From assembly GCF_020523965.1 (NCBI RefSeq), contig NZ_JAJAPX010000003.1, forward strand, positions 310,001-374,000: a stretch of DNA of 64,000 nt. The letters are read 5' to 3'. Made by a program: the position numbers and the translations under genes. This DNA is from Neotamlana sargassicola. GTDB taxonomy: Bacteria > Bacteroidota > Bacteroidia > Flavobacteriales > Flavobacteriaceae. The stretch's first letter is position 1. The number at the start of each line of letters is the position of its first letter. The notes beneath the pieces are model-generated. The model did not search any database and was not told the DNA's origin. It saw nothing but the letters and a program-made list of their open reading frames with translations. Positions 36,867 through 45,691 of this stretch are shown here, piece after piece.

Positions 36867-37787
36867 CTAGTCTACAATTATCGTTTTTCCGCTTATTTTA
36901 TAGTTAATTTCCATAGATGAAAACAAGGTTTGTAAAGCGGTATTTAAATCGTTATGAGGCACGGTTCCCGTAAACTGTAAGTTATTATAGGTTTCTGGAA
37001 GTTCAATATTTATGTCGTAATACTTTTCTAAATCAGTAACAACTTGTAATAATTTAGTCTCGAAATATTTACTGAAACCATCGAGCCACTCTGGGTTTTT
37101 AGCATTGTGCGTTGTATGCACTAGTTTATTTGCTTTGGCTATGGCAGCATGACCTTTAGTTAAAATTTCGGCATCGCTATTATAAGTAACTTTTACTTTG
37201 CCTTCGTAACATTTGACTTCAAAAATGGTATTATTAGCATTTACATTAAATTGTGTACCTAAAACTTGAATACTCCCAGAATTAGTAATTACGTTAAAAA
37301 CTTCGCCTTTGGCAACATTGAAAAAAGCTTGACCAGTTAATTGAATATTTCGGTTGTTTTCCCAATCCTTTTCTTTAAATGAAATACTTGATAAAGCATC
37401 CATTTTAACAACAGAACCATCGGGTAAATTAATGGTTTTTGTTTCTGCAACATCAGTTTTAAAGGTGGTTCCGGCATTAATAAAGTAATTAAAGGTAATA
37501 TATCCGGCGGTTAATAACACAACAATAGCCGCAGCCACTTTTAACCAAGGCGTAAATTTATTTTGTTTTGTTGGAGCAGGGGAGATTACCAGTTTTTTAC
37601 GCTTGTTAAGATCAGCTAAACCACTTTCAACATCAAATTTTTCAACTTGCCAGGTGTCAATATCATCGAGAACAACTTTTAAGTCATTTAATTCACCGTT
37701 AGATTCTAGCTCATTTTTTTCGTTATCATCTAAACGATTATCAAGCCATCGCGCCAGTATATTATCTTTACTAAATTTATCGCCCAC
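36867..37787 (-). CDS. FecR-family anti-sigma/sigma regulator
   Basis: 306 residues. The N-terminal cytoplasmic part (ILARWLDNRLDDNEKNELE) binds sigma. A single membrane segment lies at about 84-102 (VAAAIVVLLTAGYITFNYF). The periplasmic FecR domain begins TFKTDVAETKTINLPDGSVV and includes GQAFFNVAKGEVFNVITNSG, then VLGTQFNV. A C-terminal DUF4974 domain (LQFTGTVPHNDLNTALQTLF) completes the standard Bacteroidota form. It relays ligand occupancy of the STN receptor to the ECF sigma factor encoded just upstream on the same strand. Confidence 0.95.
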   Translation of the reverse strand: MGDKFSKDNILARWLDNRLDDNEKNELESNGELNDLKVVLDDIDTWQVEKFDVESGLADLNKRKKLVISPAPTKQNKFTPWLKVAAAIVVLLTAGYITFNYFINAGTTFKTDVAETKTINLPDGSVVKMDALSSISFKEKDWENNRNIQLTGQAFFNVAKGEVFNVITNSGSIQVLGTQFNVNANNTIFEVKCYEGKVKVTYNSDAEILTKGHAAIAKANKLVHTTHNAKNPEWLDGFSKYFETKLLQVVTDLEKYYDINIELPETYNNLQFTGTVPHNDLNTALQTLFSSMEINYKISGKTIIVD

Positions 37788-37839
37788 CGGTATATTTTTT
37801 ATCTAATTATATCTGTTTTAAAAACTATTTTTCTTGAAC

Positions 37840-38361
37840 TTAAATTTTGCGTTTTTGCAGTTCGGTTATTTCTTTTAGCTTAAGTAAAGCTTTAGAAATT
37901 CTATTTTCCACTGCCGTCTGGCTAATCTCTAGCCTATTAGCTATTTCTTTAAAAGTAAGCTTTTCTATTCTGTTTAATAAAAATGCCTCTCGTTGTTTTT
38001 CTGGTAACGCAGAAATGGTTGCTTCTATTTTTTGTTTAAATTCTTTGGTTCTTAAATGAAAATAAGGATCTTCAATATCTGAGGTTTCAATGTGATTTTT
38101 CTCAAATTTCAAGGCTACTTTTTGTTGTCGCAACGAATCTATAAACATATTTTTAGCTATGGTATAAAGAAAGCCAACCGCTTTCTCGTAAATTACACTG
38201 TTGCATTTAGCCCATAACTTAATAAACGATTCTTGAACAATATCTTCAGCCTGTTTTAAATTACCAAATTTAAAATACAAATGATTTCTTAAGCTCTCAG
38301 CATGTTTTAGGTACAAATTATTATAAACATCTTCATCGCAAACAGAGAAGGATTGATTCAT
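37840..38361 (-). CDS. FecI-like ECF sigma-70 factor
   Basis: 173 residues with the two ECF domains: sigma-70 region 2 (LYLKHAESLRNHLYFKFGN, AEDIVQESFIKLW, YTIAKNMFIDSLRQ) and region 4 (LPEKQREAFLLNRIEKLTF, EIANRLEISQTAVENRIS). The order sigma, FecR and STN receptor on one strand is the classical iron-starvation-type signalling cassette. Likely targets are the two matching promoter blocks at 39673-39701 and 34271-34299. Confidence 0.95.
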   Translation of the reverse strand: MNQSFSVCDEDVYNNLYLKHAESLRNHLYFKFGNLKQAEDIVQESFIKLWAKCNSVIYEKAVGFLYTIAKNMFIDSLRQQKVALKFEKNHIETSDIEDPYFHLRTKEFKQKIEATISALPEKQREAFLLNRIEKLTFKEIANRLEISQTAVENRISKALLKLKEITELQKRKI

Positions 38362-38439
38362 TATGACTTATTATTTAATTGTAAAGATAAAATAAATTTA
38401 GCGGAGCATTTTTATTTTATAAAAACATTAAACAATAGG

Positions 38440-39612
38440 CTATTCTGTAATAAACGGATCGGAAAATTTTTCGTCGTTAATAAACACATCATCTGTGAGG
38501 GTAATTAAAAAGTCTACAAGTGCTTGTTTATCGGCATCCGATAAGTTTAAACGACGTACGTTATTGCCCTGTGTTAATCGGTTATCGAGGTTTGGGTTAT
38601 TTTGTACTCCGCTATTGTAATGCTCAATTACCTCTTCAAGTGTTTCAAAACGCCCATCATGCATATAAGGTCCGGTTAATTCAATATTTCGTAAAGACGG
38701 TACTTTAAATTCTCCTAGGTCGTTATTGTTTCCTGTAATTCCGCCAACACCTTCATCGGTAATCGTGGCATCTAAACCGTTGTTTCTAGCTTGGTCGCCA
38801 ACAAAAACATTGGTGGCATGACAATCGAAACAACGGGTTTGGTTACTTAAAAACAGCTGTTTTCCGCGGTTTTCGGACGCTGTAAAATTGGCGAAATTAT
38901 TATTTATGTTGTTGCTTTGTGCCATACCTTCATCGAATTTAGATTGGTACGACACCATAGATCGAATAAATTGCGACACCGCTAAAGCAATACGATTGCT
39001 TGTAATATTACTATCACCAAAAGCATTTTCAAATAATACTTCATAGTAATCTATTTGAGCCAATTTGGTTTCAAGTTCAGGCAATGTCATACCCATTTCA
39101 ACTAAATCTTGAATAGGTATTAAAATTTGTTCTTCCAGAGAATCTGCTCGTTCATCCCAAAAGAAGCGGCCATTTTCATAAAATCTTGCATTGGCTAAAC
39201 CCATGGAATTTCTAGATGTAAAATTGCCATCGAAACCCGTACTCAAAGGATTAGGATCGGAAAAACCATTTTCTTGAATATGGCAAGAGGCACAAGAAAT
39301 ACTGTTATTTGCCGATAAGTTTTTATCGTAAAACAAAACACGCCCAAGGGTTGCACCATTATTGGTAATTTGGTTGTTGTTTGGTGTGTTGTCTTCATTT
39401 TGCACATCATTATCTAAAAAATAGTTGGGCAATGCAATATTTGCATAGTTAAATGGTGTGTTGGGTAAATTAAGTTCCGATAAATCGGGTGTTGTGGTGT
39501 CTGTGTCTTCTAACTCATCCATTGTAACATTAGTAATATCACTGTATTCTTCTTCACTACAAGACATTAAAAAAAATAAGATTAAGAACATTTGGGCAAT
39601 ACGTTGTTTCAT
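38440..39612 (-). CDS. Di-haem cytochrome c peroxidase (MauG/CcpA-like) lipoprotein
   Basis: 390 residues. Lipobox FFLMSCSEE (lipidated Cys18). Two c-type haem motifs are present: CASCH (107-111) and CFDCH (261-265). Between and after them are the family motifs GRVLFYDKNLS, FWDERADSLEEQ and PYMHDGRFETLEEVIEHY, the last giving the distal region of the second haem. Such enzymes reduce hydrogen peroxide or oxidise protein and metal targets in the periplasm. It is the first gene of the minus-strand cluster, 78 bases ahead of the sigma gene, and is preceded by an ECF-like promoter block. Confidence 0.92.
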   Translation of the reverse strand: MKQRIAQMFLILFFLMSCSEEEYSDITNVTMDELEDTDTTTPDLSELNLPNTPFNYANIALPNYFLDNDVQNEDNTPNNNQITNNGATLGRVLFYDKNLSANNSISCASCHIQENGFSDPNPLSTGFDGNFTSRNSMGLANARFYENGRFFWDERADSLEEQILIPIQDLVEMGMTLPELETKLAQIDYYEVLFENAFGDSNITSNRIALAVSQFIRSMVSYQSKFDEGMAQSNNINNNFANFTASENRGKQLFLSNQTRCFDCHATNVFVGDQARNNGLDATITDEGVGGITGNNNDLGEFKVPSLRNIELTGPYMHDGRFETLEEVIEHYNSGVQNNPNLDNRLTQGNNVRRLNLSDADKQALVDFLITLTDDVFINDEKFSDPFITE

Positions 39613-40050
39613 TTAAATAGTTTTTTTGTTTTGAATAATGTTTTCTCGCGCCTTCTGTGTGCGTTTGTAATTATTACGTGTCGCACATAATTTTACCCAA
39701 CATGATATATGTTAAAATTTAATTATTAAGATTAATTATTGAATTAGATGGAAATTAATAAGGTTCTCAGTAATTCACTTAACTATTTGTTTACTAGTGT
39801 TTTTAGGTGTTTTTGCCATTTTGATTTTTGTATTTGTAGAGCAGTCCAAACAAAGATGACTATTTTGAAGTTTTTATACTTACAAGAAAAACTACGGTAA
39901 AATAGTTACCCGTAAAACAATGCATGATGAAATTTAGTCGCGTTCCATTTTTAGCGAATTATTACCAAAAATGTTTAAAAGTTAAATATCAAATTAAATT
40001 ACTTTTTGTAATATTTTTTCTATAATTTAGAAGAAATTAAGCTACAAATA
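39613..40050. other. 438-base divergent intergenic region
   Basis: Separates the di-haem peroxidase (minus) from the hybrid kinase (plus). It contains the ECF-like block at 39673-39701; the remainder is AT-rich, with no ORF or RNA gene that I can support. Confidence 0.5.
39673..39701 (-). promoter_or_regulatory. ECF-sigma-like promoter before the di-haem peroxidase
   Basis: Minus strand GTTGGGTAAAA-N12-CGTAAT, about 60 bases upstream of the start codon. Its conserved bases and spacing are identical to those of the block before the haloperoxidase gene, while the N12 and flanks differ, as expected of a promoter. Confidence 0.6.
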
Positions 40051-42264
40051 GTGACTAGAATTATTAACATATTATTTATTAAACAAAGCCGATTTTGCTT
40101 TATCGTTGCCTTGTTGTTTTTAATTGTTAACCCTCTATTTGGTCAAGAAAAAATAAAAGATTCTTTAGAAGCGCAATTAATTCATGCTTATAATTTAAGT
40201 ATGGAAAGCAAAGTTTCTGATGCTTTACAGATTTGCAAAGAAGTGCTTAATTACGAAAAAAAGCATAAAAACGATACCATAAAAGCTGTTACTTATAGCA
40301 TCATGGGTACATCACATTATTTAATAGATAATGACTCTACGGCACTAAAATATTACCAAAAATCGCTTGAAATTAACAAGGCATTGGGTTTAGATCTAAG
40401 AGTAATTAATGGAATAAACAATGTAGGAATTGCCTATGCAAGGCTAGGAGCGTACCAAAAATCTATAGATTATTACCAAGAGGCTGCAGATTTAGCCATA
40501 AAAATAGAAGCTTATAAGCACGCTATTCATCCGCTGTACAATGTTGGAGATTATTATATCGAGCAGTTAAAGCAGCCTAAAAAAGGTTTAGAGTATATTA
40601 AAAAAGCCGAATATTATTATTACAATAAATCGAATATAGAAGAAGATATTTTAATGAAAGTTGATATTTTATCGGCCTACGGGGAAGGGTACTTTTTATT
40701 AAAAGATTATATAACTGCAGAACGCTATTTAGATGAAGCCATTGAAGCTGCTAAGGAAAACAATTATTTATCTGAGTTAAAAAAAATATACAGTATAAAA
40801 ACTCAAATTTTAAATAAGCAGCATAGATATCAAGAAGCAAATACTATTTTATATAGCATGATGCAAGTAAATGATTCTATATTAAAAAACGAAAAGTTTG
40901 ATATAGCACAAGAAATGCTGGCTAAATTTGAAGTTGCAGAAAATGAAGAAAAACTGCGACACATAGAACAAGAAAAGCAACTACAAGCTTCAACAATAAA
41001 AAAAATTAGTGAATATAATATTGCTTTCACTATTTTAATTGTATTGCTATTACTGGCTTTAATTTTTATTTTTCTGAAATTAAAACAATTAAAAATAGCT
41101 AAAGAAAAAGCCCAACAATTATCTCGTGCAAAAAGCGATTTTTACTCAGAAATAAGTCACGAATTGCGAACACCTTTATATGCTGTAATCGAAATTTCAA
41201 ATATTTTATTGAAAGAAAATTTAAATGACGATAATCGTGTTTATTTAGAGTCGTTAAAATTTTCTGGAGACCATTTATTATCATTAATTAATAATGTTTT
41301 AGAATTAAATAAAATTGAAGCTGGAAAAAGCACTATTGAAGAAATAGAGTTTTCGCCAAAACAACTTGTTACTAATATTATTGAATCGCTAGAATTTGCC
41401 ATAAGCGATACCGAAAACACTATAGAGTTAGAATACGACGATACTATACCAGAAAAGCTTTTAGGCGATTCGTTAAAGCTTTCTCAAATTTTTATAAACT
41501 TAATTACAAACGCCATTAAGTTTACAAACAAAGGCGTAATAAAAGTTGTTTTAAATAATGAGTTAATTACCGAAGACGGTAAAATATGTAATTTATACGT
41601 AGGCGTAAAAGATAGTGGTGTTGGTATATCTTTAAAAAACCAAAAGAAAATATTTAGCGACTTTTATCAAGAACATGCAAAAACCGATAAATCCTACCGA
41701 GGTACTGGTTTAGGGTTATCTATTGTAAAACGTCAGTTACAGTTAATGGGTAGCGAAATAAAAATTAAAAGTGTTATAAATAAAGGCTCAACATTTTATT
41801 TTACAATTCCCATAAAAATTCCAACAGCCGAAACCAAAGTTAAATTATTAACCAATAAAGCAGATTTACTTAAAGGCAATACGTTTTTAGTGGTAGACGA
41901 TAATAATATTAACCAATTAATTACTAAAAAAATATTGTTGCAATTAGAGTTGGAGTGCGATGTTGTAGATTCTGGTCCCAAAGCTATTGAAGCAGCACAA
42001 AAAAAGGATTACAACTGTATTTTAATGGATTTAAATATGCCTGAAATGAATGGTTACCAAGCTACAGAAAAAATAAGGCAATTTAACACAAGCTCAACAA
42101 TAATAGCGCTAACTGCATACGCATCAGATGATGTTAAAAATAGAATTTTAAATTCTAAAATGGATGGTTTTATACAAAAGCCATTTTTTATAGACGATTT
42201 TATATCAACCATACAAAAAGGACTCGAATTAAGGCAACAATTAGTTAACAAAGAGATTAGTTAG
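40051..42264 (+). CDS. TPR-containing hybrid sensor histidine kinase/response regulator
   Basis: 737 residues with a GTG start, signal-like N-terminus and periplasmic TPR repeats (about 45-300, for example YSIMGTSHYLIDNDSTALKY and NNVGIAYARLGAYQKSIDYY). A coiled segment leads to one membrane helix (323-345). The cytoplasmic part has a HisKA domain (ISHELRTPLYAV, His370), a HATPase domain (FINLITNAIKFTNKG and GTGLGLSIVKRQL) and a receiver domain (Asp616/617, phospho-Asp660 in CILMDLNMPEMNG, Lys710). The HATPase in this protein is a kinase domain and unrelated in role to the GHKL ATPase in the next operon. No DNA-binding domain is present, so an output partner must exist elsewhere. Confidence 0.92.
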   Translation: MTRIINILFIKQSRFCFIVALLFLIVNPLFGQEKIKDSLEAQLIHAYNLSMESKVSDALQICKEVLNYEKKHKNDTIKAVTYSIMGTSHYLIDNDSTALKYYQKSLEINKALGLDLRVINGINNVGIAYARLGAYQKSIDYYQEAADLAIKIEAYKHAIHPLYNVGDYYIEQLKQPKKGLEYIKKAEYYYYNKSNIEEDILMKVDILSAYGEGYFLLKDYITAERYLDEAIEAAKENNYLSELKKIYSIKTQILNKQHRYQEANTILYSMMQVNDSILKNEKFDIAQEMLAKFEVAENEEKLRHIEQEKQLQASTIKKISEYNIAFTILIVLLLLALIFIFLKLKQLKIAKEKAQQLSRAKSDFYSEISHELRTPLYAVIEISNILLKENLNDDNRVYLESLKFSGDHLLSLINNVLELNKIEAGKSTIEEIEFSPKQLVTNIIESLEFAISDTENTIELEYDDTIPEKLLGDSLKLSQIFINLITNAIKFTNKGVIKVVLNNELITEDGKICNLYVGVKDSGVGISLKNQKKIFSDFYQEHAKTDKSYRGTGLGLSIVKRQLQLMGSEIKIKSVINKGSTFYFTIPIKIPTAETKVKLLTNKADLLKGNTFLVVDDNNINQLITKKILLQLELECDVVDSGPKAIEAAQKKDYNCILMDLNMPEMNGYQATEKIRQFNTSSTIIALTAYASDDVKNRILNSKMDGFIQKPFFIDDFISTIQKGLELRQQLVNKEIS

Positions 42265-42449
42265 TTTTTGCAACGTTTTGATTAAAAGCGAAAGTCCGTT
42301 CTTCTTGACAGTTTCTTTAAAAAAGATAATTCTCAAAAGTTTCTTTTAATACAATTAATGGAACACTTTTTACACTAAAACGACGATAGGAGAGTAGTGG
42401 AATGTGTGTGAAATGGCTTATATTTGGATATACAATAATATATCTAAAA

Positions 42450-44459
42450 ATGATAGATAATTTAAGGCAAGAATTTATACAAGAGGCATTAGCTGCTCCA
42501 AAATTATTTAAGGATTTAGCAAAAGTAGAGCAATATATTGCAGAAAGTTATAAAACAAGAGCACTAATTGAATTGATACAAAATGCAGATGATGCAGGTG
42601 CTTCAAAATTTGGAATACATAGCTTTAGTAATGGTTTTGTTGTTGGAAATAATGGAAAACCATTTACAATTAGTGATGTAGAAGCATTGTGTAGAAGTGG
42701 CTCATCAAACAAATATAGAGGTGGAGAAACTATAGGATATAGAGGTATTGGATTTAAATCTGTAGTTAATATTGCCAATGTAGTAAATATTATAAGTGGA
42801 GATTTTAAGTTCAGTTTTGATAGAAAAAAAACAATTAAAGCTTTAGGTAGAGATATTGATGTTCCGTTAATTAGAATACCTCATACCTTTAATGAGGAAG
42901 ATATTAAATTAGAAAATGAAGTAAAAGAAATTATTAGCAAATTTAATTATAAAACTGCTTTTGTTTTTGGTAATGTTATTGAAGCAATTTCTAAAGATGA
43001 GCTAAATGAACTTGATAAAAGTTCTTTATTGTTCTTAAATAATTTGAATGAAGTACATGTTAATTATAGGGATATTCAAAGAAACATATTTGTTAAACAT
43101 AATTTTGATAAAAACAACAACACAGTACAATTAATTGAAAATGAATCTATTGAAGAATGGCTAATTGAACAACTAGAGAATAATAATATAGATTTAGTCG
43201 CCTTTAAAATAGAGAATAATAGCATTATACCTGCATCAAATGAACAATCAGTAATGCATTCATTTACACCTACAAAAGAATTTGTTGGGGCTTTTATTAA
43301 GATTAATGGAGACTATACAACAGATCCTTCTCGAAAAACAGTCGATATGGATGATTTATCAAAAAAATCATTTAATAATGCTGTTAATATTATAGTGAAT
43401 AATATTAAAGAAATATTCAGAGGAGATATGAGTAAACAAGGCTTTTTTACTCCCTTTATAAATATACAAACAACAGAATCAACTAGATTTAAAAATTTAC
43501 TGTTTAAATCTTTAGAAGTCAAAATAACAACTTTTATTGATAATTTAAGAATTAAGCCCGAATGGATAAATTTTGAAGATTATGAACTAATTTGTAGTAA
43601 TGAAATTAATTCCATAAGTAGAAATTTAATTTCTGCATATCCAGAAATCTTTACTTTTTTTAAAGCTTTAAATACAAAGACATTGAATATCAACGATATT
43701 TTAAAGCATTTAAATAATGTAAACTTATCTGTAATTGGTTATGCTGAAATATTTTCAAAGATAATTGTTCAATGGAGATATGATTTAGATTTAAACAAGA
43801 TAAACCAATTAAAAACAATAAGAATATTTCCTTCAGATAAAGGTATTCTAAATGCAGAACAACTTAATAATTCAAACGAGTTAGATAATGATTTTATTAA
43901 TTATTTAAATAACAATATTGATGTTGCTGATTTATTGCTGTTTTTTAAGAAGTTAGGAATTGAGGTCAATCAAAATATTGAGAGAAAAACTAATGAAATA
44001 TTTGAATTAAATAAAACTGCAAAAGAAAGTCCACTAAAGAATACTCAATCAACATTTAAAGTACCTCCAGCAATAAAAAAATGGAGAAGTTCTGAAAAAA
44101 ATGCATTAGAATATTTAAAAGCATTAAATGTTGCATTATCTGTAAAAGATGTAACAGAAGCTAATTTAGGTTATGATTTAGAAATTATGTTGCACAATGG
44201 CAAAAGGATATATATAGAAGTTAAAAGTGTTAATACATTTACAGAACCTTTTAAAATATCTAACAATGAATATTCAAGTGCACATAATTATGGCTCGGAT
44301 TATTTTATAGCTCTTGTTGTCAATAATGATGATTTTAAAATAAGATTTCTACAAAATCCAATAAAATCTTTAAACTTTGAAAAAAAATGTGAACGTTGGT
44401 CTTGGTTTTGTGGTGAATATATAGACGAATTACAACAAGTTAACCAAATTATACAATAA
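42450..44459 (+). CDS. GHKL (sacsin/Hsp90-like) ATPase with C-terminal DUF3883 nuclease-like domain
   Basis: The frame opens at 42402, but ATG 42450 (MIDNLRQEFIQEA) matches the usual family start, giving 669 residues. The N-terminal ATPase has ELIQNADDAGAS (Asn45), VGNNGKPF (66-72) and GYRGIGFKS (97-105), the motifs of sacsin-type GHKL domains. The middle region (~200-540) is helical and unassigned. The C-terminus from about 545 is DUF3883: GYDLEI (Asp576) and IYIEVKS (Glu590, Lys592) fit the PD-(D/E)xK nuclease core. GHKL ATPases joined to nucleases are known from restriction-like and MORC-related systems. First gene of a tight three-gene operon; a phage-defence role is inferred. Confidence 0.8.
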   Translation: MIDNLRQEFIQEALAAPKLFKDLAKVEQYIAESYKTRALIELIQNADDAGASKFGIHSFSNGFVVGNNGKPFTISDVEALCRSGSSNKYRGGETIGYRGIGFKSVVNIANVVNIISGDFKFSFDRKKTIKALGRDIDVPLIRIPHTFNEEDIKLENEVKEIISKFNYKTAFVFGNVIEAISKDELNELDKSSLLFLNNLNEVHVNYRDIQRNIFVKHNFDKNNNTVQLIENESIEEWLIEQLENNNIDLVAFKIENNSIIPASNEQSVMHSFTPTKEFVGAFIKINGDYTTDPSRKTVDMDDLSKKSFNNAVNIIVNNIKEIFRGDMSKQGFFTPFINIQTTESTRFKNLLFKSLEVKITTFIDNLRIKPEWINFEDYELICSNEINSISRNLISAYPEIFTFFKALNTKTLNINDILKHLNNVNLSVIGYAEIFSKIIVQWRYDLDLNKINQLKTIRIFPSDKGILNAEQLNNSNELDNDFINYLNNNIDVADLLLFFKKLGIEVNQNIERKTNEIFELNKTAKESPLKNTQSTFKVPPAIKKWRSSEKNALEYLKALNVALSVKDVTEANLGYDLEIMLHNGKRIYIEVKSVNTFTEPFKISNNEYSSAHNYGSDYFIALVVNNDDFKIRFLQNPIKSLNFEKKCERWSWFCGEYIDELQQVNQIIQ

Positions 44460-44465
44460 TAAAAT

Positions 44466-44930
44466 ATGGTTCCAATAACAGAAGCAATTAATAGTGGTTT
44501 ATGGCTTTATTGTGAATATGAAGGCTATAACGAAATTATTAAATTTAGAATAAAAATTAATTCATTTAGAAAGTTAAACCTATCTGAAATAGATAATCCC
44601 GATAAAATAGAGATGTTAGATAGTGATGCTAATCTTATGCTAATGGAAGTTGATGTTGTAAATCTTGTTAAAGAAACCAAAAACTCAGATAAGTTAGTTG
44701 GGAATTTAATATTAACTGATCAAGATGAATTTAATTTTCCTATTTTTTCTGATGTGCATTTATGTTGGGGTTCAAATTTTGCTAAAAAATCAAGGTTAAA
44801 TAGATTTTTTTCAGAACAATTAATTCCAAAGATAAAAACAAAAGGCTCTTTAATTTTTCAATTACCAGACGATGATGATGCAGTATATACTATTGGAGTC
44901 AAAAATAATGGTATAGTTCAAGAAGTTTAA
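44466..44930 (+). CDS. Unknown 154-residue protein, second gene of the GHKL-DUF3883 operon
   Basis: It begins six bases after the ATPase stop and ends two bases before the next gene, so it is almost certainly translated from the same message. The sequence is acidic and mixed alpha/beta, with no signal peptide or membrane segment. Visible features are a Trp-Leu-Tyr start (SGLWLYCEYEGYNE), a DVHLCWGSNFAKKSRLNRFF centre and an acidic FQLPDDDDAVYTIGV tail. I recognise no domain. It could be a sensor, an adaptor or an inhibitor controlling the ATPase-nuclease or the HEPN-like protein. Confidence 0.75.
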   Translation: MVPITEAINSGLWLYCEYEGYNEIIKFRIKINSFRKLNLSEIDNPDKIEMLDSDANLMLMEVDVVNLVKETKNSDKLVGNLILTDQDEFNFPIFSDVHLCWGSNFAKKSRLNRFFSEQLIPKIKTKGSLIFQLPDDDDAVYTIGVKNNGIVQEV

Positions 44931-44932
44931 AA

Positions 44933-45691
44933 ATGTCAAGTAAATTTAATATAGACTCTTTTGAAAAACTTACAGAAGCTGCAAACTTTTATATTGAAGA
45001 ATCCTTTAAGTATATTAATGATATTTTTACTAAAGATTTAGAAAAGTTAATACTTTCTGAACAACTAAAAAATGTAGAATTTAGTGAAGAAGATTTAAAA
45101 TATATAGAGGAAGCAAATATTCCGAAAGAAACTATACCATATTTAAGAAGTGAAAAAAGATTAGTTCAATTTCTTTCAATAGAAGCATTAAAAAAAATTG
45201 CAAAAGCACATAAAGATACTAAAGATATTGCCTCTAATAATAATAAAAAAAGAATTCCAAAAAAACACATAATAAACTGTATTCAAATATTAGGACATAT
45301 TTCAAATTTAGCTTTGTTTTTAGAAGCACTTACTAATCGTCACTTATTGTTTTTAAATCATAATGGTATCATTGATAATTTTGTGTATAACCAATTATCA
45401 GAAGGGAAAATTCTCAATATTATAATTTTTATATGCAGAGATGAATTAAAAAATGGAAATATTAAGATAGATTTTATTAAACACTTGTTTATGCATAGAA
45501 ATAAAGTTGTTCATCATACTCCAAAAAATGCTAATGAATTAAAAGTAAAAATTGAAGACTTATTTCAAATATGGAATCAAGTCATTAAACTTATTCTATT
45601 TTATGAGAAAAATGAAAAGTTTAATGAAAATAAATTTTCACACAAAATTAAATTAGAGAAAGAGATTATCGAAGATACTTGGTTTAATTAA
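44933..45691 (+). CDS. Helical protein with a HEPN-like R-x4-H motif
   Basis: 252 residues, almost entirely helical by composition, with no signal peptide. Near the C-terminus MHRNKVVHH contains Arg189-Asn190-x3-His194, the R-[polar]-x3-H pattern of HEPN ribonuclease domains. It is preceded and followed by hydrophobic helices (IDFIKHLF and FQIWNQVIKLILFY), as in HEPN folds. HEPN toxins cleave RNA in abortive-infection and toxin-antitoxin systems. The N-terminal ~100 residues are charged and coiled-coil-like. Its place as third gene behind a GHKL-nuclease protein supports an effector role, but the motif is short and the assignment is tentative. Confidence 0.6.
   Translation: MSSKFNIDSFEKLTEAANFYIEESFKYINDIFTKDLEKLILSEQLKNVEFSEEDLKYIEEANIPKETIPYLRSEKRLVQFLSIEALKKIAKAHKDTKDIASNNNKKRIPKKHIINCIQILGHISNLALFLEALTNRHLLFLNHNGIIDNFVYNQLSEGKILNIIIFICRDELKNGNIKIDFIKHLFMHRNKVVHHTPKNANELKVKIEDLFQIWNQVIKLILFYEKNEKFNENKFSHKIKLEKEIIEDTWFN

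Noticed and set aside
42402-42449. Upstream start of the GHKL ATPase at 42402
   Set aside because: The 16 extra residues are hydrophobic, unlike the family start, and the ATG at 42450 aligns with the usual N-terminus.
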